This document shows, piece by piece, positions 1 to 8,280 of a stretch of DNA of 13,540 bases. The DNA lies in the NCBI RefSeq assembly GCF_000314735.2, contig NZ_KB375272.1, forward strand, positions 1 through 13,540, written 5' to 3'. Every line of letters starts with the position of its first letter. Position 1 is the first letter of the stretch. The notes under the pieces are model-generated. The model searched no databases and was not told the DNA's origin. It saw nothing but the letters and a program-made list of their open reading frames with translations. The position numbers and the translations under genes are program-made. The stretch comes from Afipia felis ATCC 53690 (GTDB lineage Bacteria; Pseudomonadota; Alphaproteobacteria; Rhizobiales; Xanthobacteraceae).

Positions 1-1
1 G

Positions 2-283
2 CAAACCGATGTCAATCTGACGCGCGCCGGCGCCGCGATCGAGGCGGCCAATGCCCAGACGACGGCAGCGAATATTCGCGGCCAGGTCGCCGGACAGGAA
101 GCGAATTCGCTGTCGAACCTCGTGTCGTCGATCGGTATGCGCATCAAGGGCGATGCCGACATGACCGCCGGCATTCTCGGTGCGGGAACAGCGCTTCTGA
201 GCGGTGCGGCCGGTCTTTCAAAGGGTGGTTTCAGCTTTCCGAGTTTCGGGTTCAATCCGGTTGCTGGCCTTACGGGAGCTTAA
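2..283 (+). CDS. Internal virion protein, C-terminal part (5' end outside window)
   Basis: The reading frame is open from base 2 to the TAA at 281-283 and encodes the last 93 residues of a protein that starts upstream of the window. The visible part has an Ala/Gln/Asn-rich helical stretch (for example AAIEAANAQTTAANIRGQ) and then a small-residue hydrophobic tail (ILGAGTALLSGAAGLSKGG) ending FNPVAGLTGA. In T7-like phages a small internal virion protein (gp14 type) with a helical body lies immediately before the large internal proteins. Position and composition fit that role, possibly membrane-active during DNA ejection. This is inferred from context and composition, as no family motif is diagnostic. 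The next gene starts 3 bp after the stop, and its Shine-Dalgarno lies within the end of this frame. Confidence 0.6.
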   Translation, partial: QTDVNLTRAGAAIEAANAQTTAANIRGQVAGQEANSLSNLVSSIGMRIKGDADMTAGILGAGTALLSGAAGLSKGGFSFPSFGFNPVAGLTGA

Positions 284-286
284 TTC

Positions 287-2995
287 ATGGCTGGTGGACT
301 GCCCGACTATCAGGAACGTGTCACGCTCGGCGGCGCGCCGTCACCGTCGATCCAGCCGATCCCGCTGCAGCCGATGCCGCATTTCGGCGACACGTCGGCT
401 ATCGGCAAGGCGCTGTCAGGCCTTGGTGCCGAGCTCACGACCGTCGCGACGAAGCTGGCCGAGGGGGAGCAAAACACCAAGGCCTCGGAAGCGATGGCCG
501 GCTTTCTGCAGGACCGTGCCGAGCTGACGGATCGCTACAGCAAGGATCCGGACTACACCACAGCCGGGCAGCGTTTTCAGGAGGACATCACTTACGCGCA
601 GCGTAATCGCCTCGAGGGGATCGACGATCCGACCTTGCGTGCCAAGACCAGCCTCGAAATGACGCGCGATACCATCACCGCGTCGAACAAGGTGCAGACG
701 GCGCAGTTCAAGCGGCAGGCGGACATCAACGTCGCCGCGCTCGACCAGAACGGGCAGGCGTCGCTTGCCGAGGCGATCGATGCGCAGGGACCGGAGCGGC
801 AGGCCGTCATCGAGCGTTATGCGCGCGATGTCGAGCGGCTGCGCGCCGCCGGCTGGATCACCGCCGAAAATGCCGTGCAGCGCGGCATGCTGTTCAAGAA
901 CAATCTCGACAGCGCCGACATCATCAAGTTGGTGCAGACCGATCCTGCCGCCGCTGTCGTGGCGCTGAACGATCCCGCGAAGTTTTCCGGGTTGGATCCG
1001 ACCAAACGGGCATCCTATCTGGTCGCCGCCGAACAGCGCGCGGATGCGGCCGCGACGTCGCAACTGACTAACACTGCTGCGTTTCATCCGGAGGCTGCTT
1101 CGCTCGCGGCCGGCCGCGTCATCACGCCGATGGCCGGCCAGAAGATTTTCGACAACGGCATTGTGCCGATCGAGAGTGATAGCGATCCCAAAGCGGTGTC
1201 GCCCAAGGGTGCGCTTGGGCTAACCCAGATCATGCCGGATACGGCGCGTGAGGTGGCGGGCAGGCTGGGCCTGAAGGATGTCGCCGCGCTCGATGATAAT
1301 GCGCTGAAACAGCGTCTGCTCGACGATCAGGATCTCAATCTCCGGCTTGGTCGCACCTACTGGAACCAGATGGTGTCGCGCTACAACGGCAACGTGGTTC
1401 TGGCCGCCGCGGCCTACAATGCCGGTCCTGGTCGCGCCGATAACTGGCAGAAGATCGCCCAGGACAAGTTCGGGCCCGCGCCGTCGCCGCAGCAGATTGC
1501 CAGCGTCGTCGACATCAAGGAAACGCAGGACTATCTGGCGAAGCTGTATGGCCGCTTCGGTGCGCCGATGGACGTCAAGTTTTCCTCGCCGACGGCCGCG
1601 CTGTCCGCCGTGAATTCTGTCGGCTCCGTGCTGCAGCAGCAGCAAGCCCGCGAGGACACCATCGTGAAGGCGCAGGCCGCCGCGGTTGCCTCGAGCGACC
1701 CGCTGACGCAGCTCCTCAAGGATGGCTATGACGTCGCGCCGGCTCGGATCCAGACCTACCAGGCCGCGCAGCAGGATGCCGCCAATCGCGGGGATGCTGC
1801 TGCGGCCGGTCGGCTGCGCGATCTCGATTACGCTCTCCGTATGCAGCCGATGGTTCGGCGGGCCTGGTCGACACCGCCGGTCGATCTCGACACCGCGATC
1901 CACAATATGGAAGCGCGCCTTTCTGCACCGGGCGCGAATGTGACGCAGGACCAGACGAATGCTCTCACCGCGTTCAAGGCGGTGCGTGATGAGCAGATCA
2001 AGCGTCGTGACGTCGAGCCGGTGACGCTGGGCGGTCAGGATGGCGCCCGGTATTACACGCTCGAGCCGATCAAGCCGGATGCACCGCTCGACGACAATCT
2101 GATCGGTGCCCTGAAAAATCGCGACGCCCAGGCACAGACCGCCAATCGGGTGTTCGGCGGCAACGGCTCGCCCTTCACCAAGCAGGAGGCGCTGGGCTGG
2201 AAACAGCGTTATGCTGACGCCACACCGCAGGAGCGCGGCGAGATCCTCGGCACGCTCGCGCGCGGTCTGTCTCCGGACAGCCTGTCGGCGGTGCTGCCTC
2301 AGATCATCAAGGGCGAAAATTCGAAGTCGCAGACCCCCGCGTTGACGATCGCGGCCGGGCTCTACAACAGCGCCCCCGATGTTGCGCAAAGCATCATCGA
2401 GGGCATGAATGCGCAGGATGCCGAAAAGCGATATTTGCCGAGCGGGTCCGATGCCAACGCTAAGGCGTATCAGGTGCAGAAGGACCAATATCTGCCGCTC
2501 GGCATGTTCAACCGCGCAGCCCGTACCGATCCGTCTGGGCCTTACGCCGCGCTGTCGGCCGCGATCGACGCTCGCTATGCGTTCCTGTCGGCGCAGGCGA
2601 AAGACACCACGGGCGCCGTCAGTTCGTCCCGCTTGCAGCAGGCTATCAGCGATGTGACCGGCGGCGTGCTCTACCACAACGGTGCACCGCTGATTGCGCC
2701 GGCGCGTGGCATGGATCAGCGCGTTTTCGACGGCGTGATGACCGGCCTGACGGATGACAATCTCAAGGGTGCCCAGACCACCAGCGGCAAACACATCACC
2801 GCCGATTACGTGCGCGGATCCGGAAAGCTGCAGTCGCGCGCCGACGGCACCTATTATCTGCAGCTCAACCAGGACAACGCCAATCCGCAGTATGCCGTCA
2901 CGAAAGGCGGAACCCCGTTTGTGCTGGATCTGCGCGGCCGTCAGCCGGTGCAACGCTCCATCGATCCATTCACCAACGCGGCGCCGCTGCCATGA
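287..2995 (+). CDS. Virion-associated lytic transglycosylase / large internal virion protein (902 aa)
   Basis: A predicted 902-aa virion protein with a soluble lytic transglycosylase (SLT, goose-lysozyme-like) domain at about residues 285-430. Family signatures are clear: the catalytic Glu in PIESDSDPKAVSP (E296), the GALGLTQIMPDTA block (Q314 region) and AYNAGPG (about 376-382). Such domains cleave the MurNAc-GlcNAc bond of peptidoglycan to open a local hole for the ejected tail extension and DNA. Flanking regions are Ala/Gln/Asp-rich and probably helical, typical of T7 gp15/gp16-type internal proteins. In T7 itself the transglycosylase sits at the N-terminus of gp16; here it is internal in the first of three large proteins. 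The start at 287 is backed by GGGAG at 274-278 with 8-nt spacing. The stop overlaps the next start as ATGA, indicating translational coupling. Confidence 0.85.
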   Translation: MAGGLPDYQERVTLGGAPSPSIQPIPLQPMPHFGDTSAIGKALSGLGAELTTVATKLAEGEQNTKASEAMAGFLQDRAELTDRYSKDPDYTTAGQRFQEDITYAQRNRLEGIDDPTLRAKTSLEMTRDTITASNKVQTAQFKRQADINVAALDQNGQASLAEAIDAQGPERQAVIERYARDVERLRAAGWITAENAVQRGMLFKNNLDSADIIKLVQTDPAAAVVALNDPAKFSGLDPTKRASYLVAAEQRADAAATSQLTNTAAFHPEAASLAAGRVITPMAGQKIFDNGIVPIESDSDPKAVSPKGALGLTQIMPDTAREVAGRLGLKDVAALDDNALKQRLLDDQDLNLRLGRTYWNQMVSRYNGNVVLAAAAYNAGPGRADNWQKIAQDKFGPAPSPQQIASVVDIKETQDYLAKLYGRFGAPMDVKFSSPTAALSAVNSVGSVLQQQQAREDTIVKAQAAAVASSDPLTQLLKDGYDVAPARIQTYQAAQQDAANRGDAAAAGRLRDLDYALRMQPMVRRAWSTPPVDLDTAIHNMEARLSAPGANVTQDQTNALTAFKAVRDEQIKRRDVEPVTLGGQDGARYYTLEPIKPDAPLDDNLIGALKNRDAQAQTANRVFGGNGSPFTKQEALGWKQRYADATPQERGEILGTLARGLSPDSLSAVLPQIIKGENSKSQTPALTIAAGLYNSAPDVAQSIIEGMNAQDAEKRYLPSGSDANAKAYQVQKDQYLPLGMFNRAARTDPSGPYAALSAAIDARYAFLSAQAKDTTGAVSSSRLQQAISDVTGGVLYHNGAPLIAPARGMDQRVFDGVMTGLTDDNLKGAQTTSGKHITADYVRGSGKLQSRADGTYYLQLNQDNANPQYAVTKGGTPFVLDLRGRQPVQRSIDPFTNAAPLP

Positions 2996-5589
2996 GCCTC
3001 GATCTGTTCGCGTCTCAGCTCGCCGCCGCCGATCAGGATGTCGCGCACAACGCGGCGCGTTTCCTGCCGGCAGGTTTCGGCGAGACATTCGATGTCGCCT
3101 GGCGCAGCGGCACGGAATTCAACAATTCGATCGGCTACCAGCTCGCGCGCACGCGGGCGCTCGGCGATTATGCCGATGATATCTACCAGAAAACCGGCGA
3201 ACGCTTGCCGTCTCTGGCCGAGCCCTCGGGCGAGCTGCAGATGTACGGCGCAACCCGGCCGCCGCTTGAGGTTTTCAACGAGGCGCAGGCCAAGCTGCAG
3301 GAAAAATATCCCGGGCTCGATTACCTGTCGCCGCTGACGGATGAGCGCATCAACCAGATGGCGCTCGACCGCATGCGGAAGGCTCACGACGATGCCGCCG
3401 CCATGCAGTCGCGCGAAACGACGTGGGGCGGCATGCTGGGCGGCCTTACAGGCGCGCTGGCGGCGGGTTTTAAGGATCCGGTGCTGGTCGCGACGCTGCC
3501 GCTGGGCGGCGTCGGCGAAGCCGGCATCGCGCTGCGCGCCTTGGAATTCGCTGTGATCGGGGGCGGCACCGCTGCGGCGTCGGCTGCGATCGCCGCGCCA
3601 AATCGCGAGGCGGCCGCGCCGGGCTCCTCGAGCGAGATCCCGGGCGAGATCCTCGGTGCCACGATTGCCGGCGGCCTGCTGGGTGGTGGTTTCGCTGCGC
3701 TGGGAAAACTATTCAAGGCTGGCGGCAAGACGCTGCCGACGGCCGCGCGTGAGGATCTGAACGCAGCGACATCGGAGGCGCAGCTCAACGCTACCAACCC
3801 GTTTCCGGCGGCAGCCGGCGATACGATGCATCGCGATAATTTGACCGCAGCGACGCGAGCACTTGTGAGTGGCGAGCCTGTCATTGCGTCAACCGATCCA
3901 GCCGTCATACGGGCATATCGCGAGCAGTTCCGTATCCCAGAAAATGCAGTGGCTCTCTCCGAGGTGCAGCTTGCCGATATCGCCAAAAGCGTAGGGAAAT
4001 TCGAGGAGCGCGCGGCATCGGCGCGCACAGTTCTCGAAAAACGCGATGTCGAGATCACGGGCCGCGAGGTCGCCAATATTGACCGGGGCGGCGTGCTTGA
4101 TGGGTTAGGCAGAGACGTTGCCGAAATTCAGGGCGAGCGCAATGCGTTGCAGGGGCGTATTGATGCGCTGTCACATGATCCGGAAACCGCAGGGCGTCTG
4201 GCTGCGATCGAGCAGGATCTGCAAGCTCCAGCCTTGTCGGCGGCTCGCAGGTCCGATCTCGAGCGTGAACGTGATCTGATAACGCAAACGCTCGGCGGTA
4301 CCGAAGCGGGCAATGCGCGCGAACTGGCCTCTTTGCAGCAGCAGGCCGAGGGTCTCGATGCATTGCTGCATCGTCGTCAGACGGCCCTTAATCGCTTGCA
4401 GGCAGTGCAGGATCGGGCCACGTCCGGATCGAAATCCGCGCGCGCCTCCATCGATCGTGAGCGTAGTGCCATCGAAGCAACGCTGATCTCGCACCGTGAA
4501 TTTGTGGGTTCTGATCTCCGCCGGTCCATTTCCAGGCTTGCACAGGAAGGATACGGCGTTCGGCTTGATCGCAGCGAAGCGCAGGATTTGGCCGATCTTG
4601 TCATGAGCCGCAATGCGCATTCGGAAGATTTGCGCTTTGTGACGGATACATTGGCTGCGCGTGCATCGGAGGCGCTCGACGCGCGCATGGCGGAAGCCGG
4701 CGAGCGCTTTCTACGCCCGGAAACTTTCGGGGAAACACCTGATGTTGAGCTGTTCTCTCCAATGCCTGGTGCGGCTCCACAGGGTTGGCGTCCACCCTTG
4801 CCAGACTTGCCGCAAGGCGCAACGCTCGCCGATGAGATGCAGCACGGGCCGCGTCTGGTCGGCCTCGATGATCGGCCGGACGATGCGATCGCATGGCTGC
4901 GCGAGGCAAAGACCGGCCAGGTCGACAGCGCCGTCATTCATCCTGACATCGGACCTATAGATTTCGTCTACGGCGAAACGCGCGGCCAGGGCGGCGGTTA
5001 CGGCATCGCCAAGATGGCTGAGGAGCACGCCGATTTCCTCGAGAACATCGGCGACCGCCTGCGCGGCATGAAGGTGTCGAACGAGGGGGTGAAGCCCTGG
5101 CGAAACGGGCAGGAGATCGTGCTGGCGGATGCCAACGGCCGCGCCATCATCAAAACTGAATGGGACGGCGAGAAAACGCGGTTGCTATTCAACGGATTTA
5201 ATTATGGGGGTGAGCGGCGGCCTCCCAAGGGTAGGGCCCGGAGCCCTGAGAGTGAAGGGCCCGCTCCACAATCCCGGGCCCAGTCGTCGCTCAGTGACAA
5301 TATAGGCGCCGATCGTCGGCTTGTCGATGCGGCTCCCAGGGACTTTTCGGCGGCCGAGATCGCTCGGCTGGGCGATGATGTAGAGGTGCCGAAGGCTCTC
5401 GACCACGACGTCGAGCACATTCTGGCGGCCAATCCGGAAGCCGAGATCAGTTTTCAGACCCGGCTCGATGATGGCAGCTACAAGCTCGACACCATGAAGC
5501 TGGCGGATGTCTTGAAGCAGCTCGATGCCGAAGAACAGGCGGGCAAGGAGCTTCTGGCCTGCGCGATCGGATTGGAGGCGGCCGAATGA
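2992..5589 (+). CDS. Large virion (ejection) protein with candidate BECR-fold nuclease-like domain (865 aa)
   Basis: A predicted 865-aa phage protein lying between two internal virion proteins. Residues 1-140 are polar. About 146-242 is a Gly/Ala-rich hydrophobic stretch (GGMLGGLTGALAAGF, ATIAGGLLGGGFAALGKLF) that could be membrane-active. About 325-600 is charged and probably helical or coiled coil. Residues about 630-738 form a compact alpha+beta block: DSAVIHPDIGPIDFVYGE, then GGGYGIAKMAEEH (H679), then NGRAIIKTEWDGEKTRLLFN (R717, K721, T729). This pattern resembles the barnase/EndoU/colicin E5/RelE-like (PBECR, 'putative barnase/colicin E5 endoribonuclease') domains found in phage polyvalent proteins. 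A charged, Pro-rich linker (739-775) leads to a helical tail ending ELLACAIGLEAAE. The start at 2992 has no clear Shine-Dalgarno and depends on ATGA overlap with the upstream gene. The gene is certain; the virion role is inferred from position, and the nuclease call is moderate. Confidence 0.75.
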   Translation: MSLDLFASQLAAADQDVAHNAARFLPAGFGETFDVAWRSGTEFNNSIGYQLARTRALGDYADDIYQKTGERLPSLAEPSGELQMYGATRPPLEVFNEAQAKLQEKYPGLDYLSPLTDERINQMALDRMRKAHDDAAAMQSRETTWGGMLGGLTGALAAGFKDPVLVATLPLGGVGEAGIALRALEFAVIGGGTAAASAAIAAPNREAAAPGSSSEIPGEILGATIAGGLLGGGFAALGKLFKAGGKTLPTAAREDLNAATSEAQLNATNPFPAAAGDTMHRDNLTAATRALVSGEPVIASTDPAVIRAYREQFRIPENAVALSEVQLADIAKSVGKFEERAASARTVLEKRDVEITGREVANIDRGGVLDGLGRDVAEIQGERNALQGRIDALSHDPETAGRLAAIEQDLQAPALSAARRSDLERERDLITQTLGGTEAGNARELASLQQQAEGLDALLHRRQTALNRLQAVQDRATSGSKSARASIDRERSAIEATLISHREFVGSDLRRSISRLAQEGYGVRLDRSEAQDLADLVMSRNAHSEDLRFVTDTLAARASEALDARMAEAGERFLRPETFGETPDVELFSPMPGAAPQGWRPPLPDLPQGATLADEMQHGPRLVGLDDRPDDAIAWLREAKTGQVDSAVIHPDIGPIDFVYGETRGQGGGYGIAKMAEEHADFLENIGDRLRGMKVSNEGVKPWRNGQEIVLADANGRAIIKTEWDGEKTRLLFNGFNYGGERRPPKGRARSPESEGPAPQSRAQSSLSDNIGADRRLVDAAPRDFSAAEIARLGDDVEVPKALDHDVEHILAANPEAEISFQTRLDDGSYKLDTMKLADVLKQLDAEEQAGKELLACAIGLEAAE

Positions 5590-5810
5590 GCTTAACGATG
5601 AAAGACCTTATGCAGCCAACGGCGGACAAGGCTGCCTATGTGCGAGGTTTCGTGCAGTGCCTCACGCTTCAGCGTTGTCTTGGGTTGCTCGATCTCACGA
5701 CGTTCTTTGCGTTGCTTTTCGAGGCGGGCATTGGTTTTCCTGACGTGATGCGATCGGGCTTGAATGAAGAAGAAATTATCCAGCTTCGGGAATGGTGGAA
5801 ACTAAAATGA
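5586..5810 (+). CDS. Small hypothetical phage protein (74 aa)
   Basis: A 74-residue protein I do not recognise. It has an N-terminal polar segment, a central hydrophobic, probably helical stretch (CLGLLDLTTFFALLFEAGIGF, about residues 30-50, shown here as composition only) and an acidic C-terminal helix (LNEEEIIQLREWWKLK). The central stretch is interrupted by Asp and Glu, so it looks more like a buried amphipathic helix than a membrane segment. Start 5586 is backed by GGAGG at 5574-5578 with 7-nt spacing and an ATGA overlap with the upstream stop; an in-frame ATG at 5598 is an alternative. Its stop again overlaps the next gene as ATGA. Codon use looks less GC-rich than in the flanking large genes. 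Position between a nuclease-like virion protein and another internal protein suggests an assembly or packaging partner, or a neutralising protein, but this is speculation. Confidence 0.7.
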   Translation: MSLTMKDLMQPTADKAAYVRGFVQCLTLQRCLGLLDLTTFFALLFEAGIGFPDVMRSGLNEEEIIQLREWWKLK

Positions 5811-8239
5811 GCGTTCGCGATTGTCTCGACAAGCTCGTCAAGCAAGGCAAGTTCACGCGCTCGCAGGCTGCGCGCGCGGATGCGCTGTGGCGGCGTTATC
5901 AGAACAAATTCTCGCTCGACATGCCAGCCGCACAGGCCGATGCCGCGGCGGCGCTGCAGGCGGCACGCGAGATAATGCAATCGAGCCGGCAGAAGAAAAA
6001 CGCCGTTGCGCTGCAGGTGAAGCGGCAGACGGCTGCCGAGCAGTCGCAGATGGCGCATCCGTGGGGCCCGGCCGCCGGCGGCATGGCGGTGCTGACACGC
6101 GACATCTACCGCCTTGGTGGTGAGAACGTCGACACCCGCGCGCAGACGTTGCGCGAAATCCTGTTTTCGAAATTCAATGCCGGTATCGAGGCCTATAAAT
6201 CCTCGCTCGCCGGCATCAAGCAGGACACCGCCGGCGTGCGCAATCTCGTCGCCGAGCTGTTCGGCGTCGACAGCGGCGACGCGATCGCGAAGGCGGCCGC
6301 GAAAGGCTGGAAGGATGCGACCGAATGGGGCGCGAAATTCGTGCAGTCGGCCGGCAAGATTTTCGAGGAGAACGAGAACTGGCGGCTTCCGCAGTTCTGG
6401 TCGGCCGACCGCGTGCGCCGGTTCGGCATGGGCGATGAATTCAAGCAGGACGTTCTCAATGCGATCGAGACGGGCGGCCTGCAGATCTTCGACAAGGAAC
6501 GGCTTGAGTTTGCGCAGAACACGGCGCGCATCGGCGAGCTGGTCGACAAGGCGGCACGCGACATCATCACGGAGGCGGGTGGTGCGCCGGCGTTCTCCAA
6601 GGAAATGCGCACTTTCCATTTCGCCGACGGCAAAGCTGGCTTGGACGCCTTCATGGCGCTGCAGGACAAGTATGGGTCCGGCCAGGACATCCTCGCAACG
6701 CTGACCGGCCACCTCGGCGCGATGGCGCGCGAGGGTGCGCTCGTCGATATGCTGGGCCCGCAGCATGCCTCGACCGTCGCCATACTCGAGAAGAACGCCC
6801 GCACCTGGGAAAATACCGGCAAGCAGGGTCGCTCCAAATTCCAGCCGGCGCGCATGCTCGGCATGGAGAGCGCGGCCGCGATCGAGCGGACCTATTCGGT
6901 GCTGTCCGGCCGCGCCAACGGCGTCGAGAATGCCGCCTGGGGCGGCTTCATGGGCTCGCTGCGTTCGCTGATGGCGGCTTCCTCGCTCGGCACCGCGACC
7001 GTCTCGGCGACGATCGGCGATAGCGTGACCACATTGTTGGCTTCTCGCTATAACGGCCTCGAGGGCGGCAAGGTGCTCGGCCGCGCGATCGAGACGATCT
7101 TTGCCGAAAATCCCAAGATGAAAGAGGATGCTGCGCGTCTGCTGGTGACGGGCCACGCAATGTCCGACCACGCGATCGGCACGCTGCGCTACACTGACCA
7201 GATGTTCACGCCCGAGCTCGTGCGCAAACTCGCCGACGGCGTGATCCGGTTGTCCGGCCTGACGGCATGGACGGAAGGCGTCAAGAAAGCCTTCACGATG
7301 GAATTCCTCGGCTTTATCGCCCGCAATGCCGACACCGGCTATGCGGGGCTCGAGGAGCCATTCCGTGCCTTCCTTGATCGCTACAGGATCTCGGCGAAGG
7401 AATGGGATCGTCTGCGCGCGATACCGATGACCGAAGTTCACGGCGCCAAGTTCTTCGACAGCTCGCGCGCGATGTCCGATGACGGCGTGCGCCGGCTTTA
7501 CGAGGGCGTCCTGCAGGAGCGCGCGATGGCGGTGCTCGAGCCGGATGCGCGCGTGCGCGGTTTCACCACGCAGGGCAACCGCGCCGGCAGCTTCATGGGC
7601 GAAGTGTCGCGATCGCTGACCATGTTCCAGTCGTTCTCAATGACCATGGTGATGACGCACATGATGGCGCTAGCCGTGAAGGATGGCGTCTCGGGCAACC
7701 GCGCGCTGAACAACGCGCTATTTTACAGCGCGCACATCCTCGCCGGCGCGGCGATCGTGCAGTCGCGGCAGATGCTGCAGGGCAAAGACCCGATCGACAT
7801 GCACCATGCGAAATTCTGGTGGCAGGCGGCCGCCCAGGGCGGCGGTGCCGGCTATTTCGGCGACCTGATTTCCGGCGTCACCGGCGCGGCCGATAGATCC
7901 GTGGCCGGCAAATTCAGCGGCCCGATCGGCGGTTTCATCGACGATGCCTCGCAGTTCGGCAATGCCATCGTCAACCGTCAGCCGTCGGCGGCCGGCAAGG
8001 GGATCGAGCTGGTCAAGCACATCACGCCCGGCAGCAATCTGTGGTTCTCACGGCTGGCGACCGACCGGCTGATTTTCGACCAGCTCCATCGCGCGCTCGA
8101 CCCGGACTATCTGAACGGGTTTTCGCGCCGCGCCCAGCGGGCGTATAAGGAATACGGCCAGCAATACTGGTTCCCGCAGGGCGAGACGACGCCGGCACGG
8201 GCGCCCGCGCTGGGGGCGGCAATCGGTATCCAGCAATAG
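5807..8239 (+). CDS. Large internal virion / polyvalent-type protein, LPD38-like C-terminus (810 aa)
   Basis: A predicted 810-aa phage protein. Most of it is helical and Ala-rich, with aromatic clusters such as LPQFWSADRVRRFG, a Gly/Ala segment (FMGSLRSLMAASSLGTATV) and hydrophobic helices near the C-terminus (NNALFYSAHILAGAAIV, about residue 635). The end carries NLWFSRLATDRLIFDQLH, the RRAQRAYKEYGQQYWFPQGE block and PARAP (Q785-P800). This resembles the C-terminal signature of phage proteins annotated as large polyvalent protein associated domain 38. In gene order it corresponds to T7 gp16, the last internal core protein before the tail fibre, so a role in DNA ejection across the envelope is likely. 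I chose ATG 5807 (MSVRDCLDKL) over the in-frame ATG at 5792: 5807 has GGTGGA at 5794-5799 with 7-nt spacing and forms an ATGA overlap, while purines before 5792 abut the start. Family match is by eye. Confidence 0.75.
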   Translation: MSVRDCLDKLVKQGKFTRSQAARADALWRRYQNKFSLDMPAAQADAAAALQAAREIMQSSRQKKNAVALQVKRQTAAEQSQMAHPWGPAAGGMAVLTRDIYRLGGENVDTRAQTLREILFSKFNAGIEAYKSSLAGIKQDTAGVRNLVAELFGVDSGDAIAKAAAKGWKDATEWGAKFVQSAGKIFEENENWRLPQFWSADRVRRFGMGDEFKQDVLNAIETGGLQIFDKERLEFAQNTARIGELVDKAARDIITEAGGAPAFSKEMRTFHFADGKAGLDAFMALQDKYGSGQDILATLTGHLGAMAREGALVDMLGPQHASTVAILEKNARTWENTGKQGRSKFQPARMLGMESAAAIERTYSVLSGRANGVENAAWGGFMGSLRSLMAASSLGTATVSATIGDSVTTLLASRYNGLEGGKVLGRAIETIFAENPKMKEDAARLLVTGHAMSDHAIGTLRYTDQMFTPELVRKLADGVIRLSGLTAWTEGVKKAFTMEFLGFIARNADTGYAGLEEPFRAFLDRYRISAKEWDRLRAIPMTEVHGAKFFDSSRAMSDDGVRRLYEGVLQERAMAVLEPDARVRGFTTQGNRAGSFMGEVSRSLTMFQSFSMTMVMTHMMALAVKDGVSGNRALNNALFYSAHILAGAAIVQSRQMLQGKDPIDMHHAKFWWQAAAQGGGAGYFGDLISGVTGAADRSVAGKFSGPIGGFIDDASQFGNAIVNRQPSAAGKGIELVKHITPGSNLWFSRLATDRLIFDQLHRALDPDYLNGFSRRAQRAYKEYGQQYWFPQGETTPARAPALGAAIGIQQ

Positions 8240-8241
8240 AC

Positions 8242-8257
8242 CACGGTTGACGCCGTG
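8242..8257 (+). other. Weak hairpin in the 41-bp gap before the tail fibre gene
   Basis: CACGG (8242-8246) pairs with CCGTG (8253-8257) around a six-base loop. It is the only obvious structure in the 41-bp gap between the internal virion genes and the fibre genes. There is no following T tract, so it is not a canonical Rho-independent terminator, and a regulatory role is unproven. I see no convincing -35/-10 pair in the gap. Confidence 0.25.
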
Positions 8258-8280
8258 CCGCCCGACATAGGCTGTCCGCC

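Noticed and set aside
1220..3088. Long open frame of 622 codons on the minus strand opposite the transglycosylase gene
   Set aside because: It mirrors a well-supported + strand gene in GC-rich DNA, is Arg/His-rich with no domain, and sits in an all-plus operon.
5669..7441. 590-codon minus-strand open frame opposite the 810-aa protein gene
   Set aside because: Same reasoning: an antisense shadow of a recognisable virion gene, with biased composition and no family signature.
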